A DNA stretch of 64,000 bases from positions 1,550,001 through 1,614,000 of the forward strand of contig CP054936.1 in assembly GCA_013364255.1 (NCBI GenBank), given 5' to 3'. The notes beneath the pieces are model-generated. The model worked only from the letters and a program-made list of their open reading frames with translations. It ran no database searches and was not told where the DNA came from. The position numbers and the translations under genes are program-made. Of this stretch, positions 26,305-32,979 are shown piece by piece. Origin of the DNA: Streptomyces seoulensis (lineage in GTDB: Bacteria > Actinomycetota > Actinomycetes > Streptomycetales > Streptomycetaceae). Numbering within the stretch: position 1 is the first letter of the stretch; each line of letters begins with the position of its first letter.

Positions 26305-27996
26305 ATGCTCGACACCCTGATCACCGGCGCACGTGTGCGCACCTTCGACGACGCCCGGCCGTGGGCCGGCGCCGTCGGCATCACCGGCGGGCGCATCGCC
26401 TACGTCGGCGAGGAGACGGACGCCCCCGCCGCCCGCGAGCACCGCCGCCTGGACGGCGGCCTGCTCACACCCGGCGTCATCGACAGCCACAACCACCTGC
26501 TGCTCGGCTTCGACCCCGACGCCGTCAGCCTGGAGGGCGCCGACACCCTGGAGGAGGTCCGCCGCCGCCTCGCCGAACTGGCCGGAGCACGCCCGGACCT
26601 GACCTGGATCTGCGCCGAGAACGCCGTCTACTCGGTGGTCCACGGCCGCCGCCCGCACGCCCGCGACCTGGCCGGCATCACCACCCGCCCGGTCTTCGTC
26701 ACCACCTACGACCAGCACTCGGTGTGGCTCAACGACGCCGCCGTGCGCGCGCTGGGCCTGGACGACGGCGGCGACATCCCCTGGGGCCGCCCGGAGCGCG
26801 ACGCCGACGGCCGGGCGACCGGCTGGGTCACCGACTTCTACACCAGCGCCATGACGACGGCGGGCCTGGCCGGGCTCCAGCGCGACATCCCCATGTACTC
26901 GCCCCAGCGCCGCTACCGCAAGCTGCTCGGCAGCCTGGAGATGGCCACCGCCGCCGGCATCACCACCGTCGTCGAACCGCAGGTCCCGCTCGCGGAGATC
27001 GACCTGTTCCGGCGCGCCCAGGACGAAGGCCGCCTCAGCTCCCGCGTCATCGCGGCGCTCTTCCACCCGATGGGCTCCGACGGCGCGTTCCGCAGGCAGC
27101 TGCGCGAGGCCGCCGACGCGGCCCCCGGCGGCGACCGCCTGGCCTTCGGCCCCGTCAAGCTCTACGCCGACGACGTGATTGAACCGCACAACGCCTGGAT
27201 GCTGGACGACTACGCCAACCGGCCCGGCCACCGCGGCCACCCCTCCGCGCCGCTGGGCGAACTCACCCAGGTCGTCACCGAACTCGACCGCCTCGGCTTC
27301 CAGACCCACACCCACGCCACCGGCGACGGCGGCATCCGCCTCGCCCTGGACGCCGTCGAGCACGCCGCGCGCGCCAACGGCACCCGCGACCGCCGCCACG
27401 GGATCGTGCACGTCGAGTGTCTCGCCCCCGAGGACCTGCCGCGCTTCGCCCGGCTCGGCGTCACCGCGGCCATGCAGCCGCGCCACTGCTCCCCGGACCT
27501 GGTGGCCGGCACCTGGATGGAGAACGTCGGCCAGGCCCGCTGGGACCGGGCCTGGCGGCTGCGCTCCCTCATGGCCTCCGGCGCACACGTGGCCCTCTCC
27601 AGTGACTGGCAGGTGGGGGAGATGGACCCGCTGGTCGGCTTCTACTCGGCCCTCACCCGGGCCGGCCTCGACGGCAAGGACGCCTGGACCCCGGCCGAAC
27701 GCCTGGGCCTGGACGAGACACTGCGCGGCTACACCGCCGAGGGCGCCTGGGCCTGGCACCGCGAGGACGAGTACGGCGTCATCCGCGAGGGCGCCAAGGC
27801 GGACCTCGTCGCCTGGTCCGAGGACCTCTACGCGCTCGAACCGGACCCGGCCGCCCTGCTGCACCAGCGGGCCGAGATCACCTGGGTGGGCGGCGAGGTC
27901 GTCCACGACGCCGCCACGGCACGCCCCACCGCGGGCCACTACGGCGCGCTCACCTCCTGCTCCGCCCACACCGAAGGCGGTCACACCCATGCCTGA
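26305..27996 (+). CDS. Amidohydrolase-family metal-dependent hydrolase (YtcJ-like)
   Basis: 563 aa, cytoplasmic. Metal-site motif GVIDSHNHL (57-65, His62/His64), lysine region FGPVKLYADD, HTHATGDGG and the C-terminal LSSDWQVGEMDP carrying the conserved Asp. It closes with GAKADLVAWSEDLY, the small beta-sandwich common to the superfamily. Length and motif order fit the YtcJ/AepA-like branch, whose substrates are mostly unknown amides or N-acyl compounds. It overlaps the following permease by 8 nt, so substrate import and hydrolysis are probably joined. Confidence 0.85.
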   Translation: MLDTLITGARVRTFDDARPWAGAVGITGGRIAYVGEETDAPAAREHRRLDGGLLTPGVIDSHNHLLLGFDPDAVSLEGADTLEEVRRRLAELAGARPDLTWICAENAVYSVVHGRRPHARDLAGITTRPVFVTTYDQHSVWLNDAAVRALGLDDGGDIPWGRPERDADGRATGWVTDFYTSAMTTAGLAGLQRDIPMYSPQRRYRKLLGSLEMATAAGITTVVEPQVPLAEIDLFRRAQDEGRLSSRVIAALFHPMGSDGAFRRQLREAADAAPGGDRLAFGPVKLYADDVIEPHNAWMLDDYANRPGHRGHPSAPLGELTQVVTELDRLGFQTHTHATGDGGIRLALDAVEHAARANGTRDRRHGIVHVECLAPEDLPRFARLGVTAAMQPRHCSPDLVAGTWMENVGQARWDRAWRLRSLMASGAHVALSSDWQVGEMDPLVGFYSALTRAGLDGKDAWTPAERLGLDETLRGYTAEGAWAWHREDEYGVIREGAKADLVAWSEDLYALEPDPAALLHQRAEITWVGGEVVHDAATARPTAGHYGALTSCSAHTEGGHTHA

Positions 27997-29416
27997 CCTC
28001 TCCGCACAGCCACCCGGCGCCCCACCCGCCCCCGTCGCCACCCCTGAGACGGCCACTGCCGGACACACCCGCACCGCTCCGGGCGGCGCGGGCCTGCGAC
28101 GCGGCCTGAAGCTGCGCCACATCGTCTTCCTCGGCCTGGCCTTCATGGCGCCCTTGGCCGTGTTCGACACCTTCGGCCTGGTCTCCGAAGCGACCGACGG
28201 CCATGTGCCGCTGGCCTACCTGGCCGTCCTCGTCGCCGTGGGCCTCACCGCGCTCAGCTACGCGCGGATGTCCCGCCGCATCACCTCCGCCGGATCCGTG
28301 TACACCTACGCGGGCAAGGCGCTCGGCGCCCCTGTGGGCTTCCTGGTGGGCTGGTCCGCCACGCTGGACTACGTCCTGCTGCCCATGCTCAACGCCCTGC
28401 TGGCCGCGATCTACATGGGGGCCGTGCTGCCCGCCGTCCCGGCCTGGGTGTGGGTGCTGTCCACCGTGGTCCTCTGCACGGCGCTGAACCTGGTCGGGGT
28501 GCGACTGGCCGCCAAGGTCAACGTGGCACTCGTGATCGTCCAGGCCGGGGTGGCCATCGCGTTCCTCGTCTTCGCCGTCCGCGCCGTCCTCACCCACGGC
28601 CGGTCCTTCGGGACCACCGGGTTCGACCCGGCCACGGTGGGGCTGCCCGACCTGTTCGGCGGCGCCTCACTGCTGGCCCTGTCCTTCCTCGGCTTCGACG
28701 CCGTCTCCACGCTCTCCGAGGAGGCCGAGCGCCCGCGCCGGGACATCCCACGGGCCATCCTGCTCATCGTGGCCGCCGCCGGGGTCTTCTTCCTCGCCAT
28801 CACCTACGTCATGCAGACGCTCTTCCCGGACGTCTCGGCCGTGGGCGACATCGTGGGAGCCTCACCGCAGATCGCCCGGTACATCGGCGGCGCCGCGTTC
28901 CAGACCGTCTTCGTCGGCGGATACCTCACCGCCGTCCTCGGCTGCGGCCTGACCCAGCAGATGAGCGCGGCGCGGCTGCTGTTCGCCATGGGCCGCGACG
29001 GGATGCTGCCGCGCAAGGTCTTCGGCCGGGTCGACCCGCGCACCGGCGTGCCCGCCGCCAACGTCCTCGTCGTGGGCGTCATCGCCGCCTCCGCGGTCTT
29101 CCTGGACCTCGGCAGCGCCGCGTCACTGATCAACTTCGGCGCCTACGTCGCCTTCGCCGCGGTGAACGTGGCGGTGATCGGCTTCTGGGTGCGCGACCGC
29201 CGCGCGGGACGGCCGGAGGCCCGCGGCGCCGCGGCCGCCGTACTGCAACTGCTGCTGCCGGCCCTCGGGCTCGTCGTGAACGTCGCCCTGTGGATCAGCC
29301 TGGACACCCCGGCCAAGGTCGTGGGCGTCGTCTGGGCCCTCGTCGGCGTCGCGATCCTCGCCCTGCGCTCGGGCGGCTTCCGCCGCCCGGTGCGCACCCC
29401 GGACCTGGCGGAGTAG
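27989..29416 (+). CDS. APC-family amino acid/amine permease
   Basis: 475 aa, about 12 predicted membrane helices. A Pro/Ala/Thr-rich N-terminus of about 40 residues precedes GLKLRHIVFLGLAFMAPLAVF, the family's first helix with the unwound substrate-binding segment; LSFLGFDAVSTLSEEAERPRRDIPRAIL is the consensus of APC transporters. ATG 27989 lies inside the 3' end of the amidohydrolase gene (8-nt overlap), with AAGG upstream, so the pair is translationally coupled. The likely substrate is the compound the hydrolase acts on, an inference. Control by the divergent TetR is likely. Confidence 0.88.
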   Translation: MPDLSAQPPGAPPAPVATPETATAGHTRTAPGGAGLRRGLKLRHIVFLGLAFMAPLAVFDTFGLVSEATDGHVPLAYLAVLVAVGLTALSYARMSRRITSAGSVYTYAGKALGAPVGFLVGWSATLDYVLLPMLNALLAAIYMGAVLPAVPAWVWVLSTVVLCTALNLVGVRLAAKVNVALVIVQAGVAIAFLVFAVRAVLTHGRSFGTTGFDPATVGLPDLFGGASLLALSFLGFDAVSTLSEEAERPRRDIPRAILLIVAAAGVFFLAITYVMQTLFPDVSAVGDIVGASPQIARYIGGAAFQTVFVGGYLTAVLGCGLTQQMSAARLLFAMGRDGMLPRKVFGRVDPRTGVPAANVLVVGVIAASAVFLDLGSAASLINFGAYVAFAAVNVAVIGFWVRDRRAGRPEARGAAAAVLQLLLPALGLVVNVALWISLDTPAKVVGVVWALVGVAILALRSGGFRRPVRTPDLAE

Positions 29417-29500
29417 CGGCGAGCGACCCGGCGGACCGCGGGCGCGTGCGGCCGGAGAAATGAGCGGCGCGGTCCCCGGACCCCTTGGTACGGTGCGCCG

Positions 29501-29926
29501 ATGTCAGCGCTCAGGCAGGTCCAGGTCACCTTCGACTGCGCGGAACCCGAGCGCCTCGCCCGCTTCTGGTGCGAGGTGCTCGGGTATGTCGTACCGCCGC
29601 CGAACGGGTTCGCCACGTGGGACGACTTCACCCGTGCGCAGCCGCCCGAGCAGCGCGACGCGTGGTGCGCCTGCGCGGACCCCTCGGGTGTGGGCCCGCG
29701 CCTGTTCTTCCAGCGGGTCCCCGAGGGGAAGGCCGTCAAGAACCGGGTGCACCTCGACGTGCGGGTCGGCACCGGGCTGGTGGGGGAGGAGCGCCTCGCC
29801 GCACTCGACGCCGAACGCGCCCGCCTGGTCCCGCTCGGCGCGGTGCACGTGCAGACCCTGTACGACGGCGACGACGCGTGCATCCCGATGCTGGACATCG
29901 AGGGCAACGAGTTCTGCATCGACTGA
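29501..29926 (+). CDS. VOC-superfamily (glyoxalase-like) protein
   Basis: 141 aa, a single small protein with a repeated beta-alpha-beta-beta-beta fold: VQVTFDCAEPERLARFWCEVLGY at the start, RVHLDVRV in the middle and MLDIEGNEFCID at the end. This arrangement is the glyoxalase_6-like group common in actinobacteria. The His/Glu/Asp positions could bind a metal, but the substrate is unknown. It converges with the aldolase gene; a hairpin separates them. Confidence 0.85.
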   Translation: MSALRQVQVTFDCAEPERLARFWCEVLGYVVPPPNGFATWDDFTRAQPPEQRDAWCACADPSGVGPRLFFQRVPEGKAVKNRVHLDVRVGTGLVGEERLAALDAERARLVPLGAVHVQTLYDGDDACIPMLDIEGNEFCID

Positions 29927-29985
29927 GGCCGACCCGAGACCGACCGAGACCGACCGGGGCGGTGGCGGGCGCGATCGCGTCCGGG

Positions 29986-30010
29986 CTCACCGCCGTCCGT
30001 CGGCGGTGAG
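29986..30010. terminator. Bidirectional hairpin between the VOC and aldolase genes
   Basis: Perfect 10-bp stem, 5-nt loop: CTCACCGCCG (29986-29995), TCCGT, CGGCGGTGAG (30001-30010). It covers the aldolase stop codon (29987-29989), so it can end both convergent transcripts. A 10-bp tandem repeat CGAGACCGAC x2 lies just before it (29935-29954). Confidence 0.65.
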
Positions 30011-30832
30011 GAGTTCCAGGAGCCGGGCCACCTCGCTCTCGACCGCGGCACGGGCGGCGCTCAGGTAGGCGCGGGTGTCGGTCAGGGCGGTGTTCGCGGC
30101 GAGTTCCTTCCGCGCGGCCTGGGTGAAGAGCTTGTTGAGGTGGGTGGAGATGTTCACCTTCGTCATGCCCGCGGCGACCGCGCCGGCCAGTCCGTCGTCG
30201 TCCACGCCGGACGAGCCGTGCAGCACCAGCGGCACGTCGAGCACCTCGCGCAGCCGTGCGATCAGCGCGAAGTCGACGGCGGCGTCACGGGTCACCATGG
30301 CGTGCGAACTGCCCACCGCCACGGCCAGGGCGTCGACCGCAGTCGCCCCGGTGAAGGCGAGCGCCTCCCCGGGATCGGTCCGCACCCCCGGAGCGTGGGC
30401 GCCGTCCTTGCCGCCGACCTCGCCCAGTTCGGCCTCGACCCACACGTTCGCCCGGTGGCAGTACCGCGTCACCTCGCGGGTGGCGGCGAGATTCTCCTCG
30501 TACGGCAGCCGGGAAGCGTCGAACATGACCGAGGTGAAGCCGAGTTCGACGGCTTCGCGGACCAGGTCGACGGACTCCGCGTGATCGAGGTGGACGGCGA
30601 CCGGGACGCGGGAGGAGCGGGCGATGGCCAGCGAGGCGTGCCCGAGGGGCGCCAGGGCGCGGTGGTAGCGCGCGGTGTTCTCGCTGATCTGGAGGATGAC
30701 GGGCTGCCCGGCCCGCTCGGCCCCGGCCACGATGGCCTCCGCGTGCTCCAGCTGTACGACGTTGAACGCGCCGACCCCCCTGCCCGCCTCGTGAGCCGGG
30801 CCGACGATGTCGTCAGTAGGTGTGAGCGGCAC
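29987..30832 (-). CDS. Class II fructose/tagatose-bisphosphate aldolase (KbaY/GatY-like)
   Basis: 281 aa. Zinc-dependent aldolase motifs are VAVHLDHAES (metal His and catalytic Asp region, about 78-87), the GEVGGKDG loop (about 136-143), VGSSHA (metal His), LHGSSGV (metal His) and the phosphate-binding VNISTHLN. The likely reaction is tagatose-1,6-bisphosphate to DHAP plus glyceraldehyde-3-P, because the two upstream genes encode a PfkB-type kinase and AgaS. The start is GTG 30832, 20 nt inside the kinase gene, with GGAGA upstream. Fructose-1,6-bisphosphate cannot be excluded as substrate from sequence alone. Confidence 0.87.
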   Translation of the reverse strand: MPLTPTDDIVGPAHEAGRGVGAFNVVQLEHAEAIVAGAERAGQPVILQISENTARYHRALAPLGHASLAIARSSRVPVAVHLDHAESVDLVREAVELGFTSVMFDASRLPYEENLAATREVTRYCHRANVWVEAELGEVGGKDGAHAPGVRTDPGEALAFTGATAVDALAVAVGSSHAMVTRDAAVDFALIARLREVLDVPLVLHGSSGVDDDGLAGAVAAGMTKVNISTHLNKLFTQAARKELAANTALTDTRAYLSAARAAVESEVARLLELLTADGRR

Positions 30833-31748
30833 TGATCTTCTCCAGAGCGACGTGGGTGCGGAAACGGTGGTGGAGCCGGGCGTCGAAGTCGCCGGCCAGG
30901 GGGCACGGCACGGCCGCGGCGGACAGGGCCACCGCCTCCCGCAGGACCGCGTCCCAGGTCAGGCCGTCCACCAGACCCGCGGCGAGCGCGGCCACGCAGG
31001 CGTCGCCCGCGCCGGTGGGATTGCCCGCCAGGCGCTCCGGCGGGACGGCGCGCCAGCTCTCCGTCCGGGTGACGGCGAGCAGGCCCTCGGGGCCGCGGGA
31101 GACGACCACCGCCTTCGCGCCGTGGGTGCGCAGGTCGGCCGCGGCCCGGGCCACGTCCTGCCGGCCCGTCGCTTCGAGGATCTCGGCGGCGTTGGGCTTG
31201 ACGACGTCCGGACCGGCGCTCAGGGCGTCCAGCAGGGCGCTGCCACTGGTGTCGAGGACCGTCGCCGCGCCCGCCTCGTGGGACGCCCGGATCAGTTCGG
31301 CGTAGGCGTCGGACGGCAGCCCCGGCGGCAGGCTGCCGGAGAGCACCACGACGTGCGCGTCCCGCACGAGGCGGGGGAAGCGGTCCGCGAAGTCCTCCCA
31401 CTCGGCGGTGCTCACCCTCGCCCCGGGCTCGTTGAAGACGGTCGCGTCGCCGTCCCGGCGGGAGACCACGGTGACCGTACGGCGGGAGTCGTCCGCCACC
31501 GGCACCAGGGCGTCCGCAAGTCCGGCCGCGCGGAGGTCGGCGCGGATGACCCGGCCCGTCGCCCCGCCGGCGAAACCGGTCACGAGGGTGCGGTGACCGA
31601 GTGCGGCCAGCACCCGGGCGACGTTGACGCCCTTGCCGCCGGCGCGTCTGCGCAGGACCTGGGTCACCCGGTGCGACCCGTGCGGGATCAGGGCCTCCAC
31701 CTCGTAGGTGACGTCGAGCGCGGCGTTGAGGGTGACGGTGACGATCAC
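30813..31748 (-). CDS. PfkB-family hexose-phosphate kinase (1-phosphofructokinase / tagatose-6-P kinase type)
   Basis: 311 aa. The ribokinase-fold signatures are RRAGGKGVNVARVLAALG (about 35-52) and GNPTGAGDACVAALAAG (about 242-258), with the catalytic Asp in GAGD and the anion hole intact. The FruK/LacC subfamily is suggested by the N-terminus MIVTVTLNAALDVTYEV. In this operon the expected step is tagatose-6-P to tagatose-1,6-bisphosphate. It lies 60 nt downstream of agaS and overlaps the aldolase gene by 20 nt. Confidence 0.88.
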   Translation of the reverse strand: MIVTVTLNAALDVTYEVEALIPHGSHRVTQVLRRRAGGKGVNVARVLAALGHRTLVTGFAGGATGRVIRADLRAAGLADALVPVADDSRRTVTVVSRRDGDATVFNEPGARVSTAEWEDFADRFPRLVRDAHVVVLSGSLPPGLPSDAYAELIRASHEAGAATVLDTSGSALLDALSAGPDVVKPNAAEILEATGRQDVARAAADLRTHGAKAVVVSRGPEGLLAVTRTESWRAVPPERLAGNPTGAGDACVAALAAGLVDGLTWDAVLREAVALSAAAVPCPLAGDFDARLHHRFRTHVALEKISAAHTY

Positions 31749-31808
31749 GGTGTCCGGCTCCTCTTCGGCTCGCCGCCGTCGCTCACGCGGCCGCTCGCGG
31801 CGGGGGCG

Positions 31809-32750
31809 TCAGGCATGGGAGTCGAGGATCACCGAGCGGGTCAGGTTGCGGGGGCGGTCCGGGTCGAGACCGCGCGTCCGGGCGAGTGCCACGGCGAGCC
31901 GCTGCGCGAGGATCAGATCCGCCATCGGGTCCGAGCCCCCCGCCGTCTCCGCTCCGGCGAACGTGCCGCCGGCCCGGGCGACCTCGTCGGCCAGGCCCTG
32001 CGGCGCCGTGCCGAACATCCAGGTGACGCGCCCGGGGGCGGCGATGCTGATCGGGCCGTGCCGGTACTCCATGGCCGGATACGCCTCGGTCCAGGCGCCG
32101 GCGGCCTCCCGCATCTTCAGCCCGGCCTCCAGGGCGAGGCCGTACGTCCAGCCGGCGCCCAGGAAGGTGAACTGCTCGGCGTCGCACAGCCGCGGATCCA
32201 GCGGCGCGGCCACCGCCCGTTCCGCGTCCTGGACGGCTCGGGACAGCGGACGCGTCCCGGCCGGCAGGGCGCCGGCCGACTCCAGGTGGCCGCGCAGCAG
32301 GGCCAGCACGCTGGTGGCGAAACGCGTCTGGACCACCGACTCCTCGTCCGCGAAGTCCAGCACGACCACCGAGTTGGCCGCCTTCATGACGGGAGTGCGG
32401 GGGTCCGCGGTGAGGGCCACGGTCGGCACCGTCCCTGCGAGCCGGGACAGCAGCTCCAGCACCTCCGAGGTGGTGCCGGAGCGGGTGATCGCCAGGACTC
32501 GGTCGTAGCGCCGGCCCACGGGGAACTCCGAGGCCGCGAAGGCGTCGGTCTCCCCCTGGCCACCGTCCTCGCGCAGCCGGGCGTAGGCCATGGCCATGAA
32601 CCAGGAGGTTCCGCAGCCGACCACGGCCACCCGCTCTCCGTCACGGGGGAGCACGTCCCGCACCTGTGCGACGAGAGCGGCCGCCCGCCGCCAGGTGTGG
32701 GGCTGTGACGCGATTTCCGTGGTGGTGCGGCATTCGGTCGAGTCGGCCAT
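31809..32750 (-). CDS. agaS: SIS-domain galactosamine-6-phosphate deaminase/isomerase (AgaS-like)
   Basis: 313 aa with two SIS domains. Phosphosugar-binding motifs are VVGCGTSWFMAMAY (about 43-56), ITRSGTTSEVLELL (about 88-101) and MEYRHGPISIA, typical of AgaS/GlmS-like isomerases. AgaS converts galactosamine-6-P to tagatose-6-P plus ammonia. ATG 32750 has AAGGA upstream. It heads a three-gene leftward operon with the kinase and aldolase, forming a complete route from galactosamine-6-P to triose phosphates. A GalNAc kinase and a GalNAc-6-P deacetylase are not encoded in the window. Its promoter carries GCTCG repeats rather than the LacI-type sites of the other locus genes. Confidence 0.85.
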   Translation of the reverse strand: MADSTECRTTTEIASQPHTWRRAAALVAQVRDVLPRDGERVAVVGCGTSWFMAMAYARLREDGGQGETDAFAASEFPVGRRYDRVLAITRSGTTSEVLELLSRLAGTVPTVALTADPRTPVMKAANSVVVLDFADEESVVQTRFATSVLALLRGHLESAGALPAGTRPLSRAVQDAERAVAAPLDPRLCDAEQFTFLGAGWTYGLALEAGLKMREAAGAWTEAYPAMEYRHGPISIAAPGRVTWMFGTAPQGLADEVARAGGTFAGAETAGGSDPMADLILAQRLAVALARTRGLDPDRPRNLTRSVILDSHA

Positions 32751-32804
32751 GCGCGGAGTCCTTCTTCTTCGGATGAGAGATGCACGGGAGCGCTGTGCAA
32801 GAAG

Positions 32805-32842
32805 GTGCTCGATACGAGCGACTTTCGAGCAGAATCGAGCAC
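32805..32842 (-). promoter_or_regulatory. DeoR-like operator of the agaS operon
   Basis: GTGCTCGAT (32805-32813) and ATCGAGCAC (32834-32842) form a perfect 9-bp inverted repeat with a 20-nt spacer. On the minus strand the region also reads as three GCTCG direct repeats about 10-11 bp apart, a spacing typical of DeoR/AgaR-family operators. It lies just downstream of the predicted -10, where a repressor would block transcription. No DeoR gene is in the window. Confidence 0.55.
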
Positions 32843-32850
32843 GCGCCCTC

Positions 32851-32879
32851 AGTATTGACGGCGGCCGGGTGGGAGCCAA
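32851..32879 (-). promoter_or_regulatory. Candidate promoter of the agaS operon
   Basis: Minus strand: -35 TTGGCT (32879-32874), 17-nt spacer, -10 AATACT (32856-32851). The predicted start is near 32844, giving a leader of about 95 nt that contains the GCTCG operator. Confidence 0.45.
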
Positions 32880-32909
32880 GGCGGGTTATCGGACCGTTAC
32901 TTCCGCCCT

Positions 32910-32970
32910 GGGGGCGGCGGACCGCCGGGTGCGGCGGGGCGGCGGCGCCGGTCCGGCCGCCGCCGCCCCC
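32910..32970 (-). terminator. Candidate terminator after the Asp-box/ricin gene
   Basis: GGGGGCGGCGG (32910-32920) and CCGCCGCCCCC (32960-32970) form an 11-bp perfect stem. The 39-nt interior can itself fold. It starts 10 nt past the stop and would insulate the agaS operon. Confidence 0.5.
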
Positions 32971-32979
32971 GGGTCTGCT

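Noticed and set aside
30807..32708. Long plus-strand open frame across the kinase and agaS genes
   Set aside because: Antisense shadow; the minus-strand frames carry clear PfkB and SIS motifs and the plus frame carries none.
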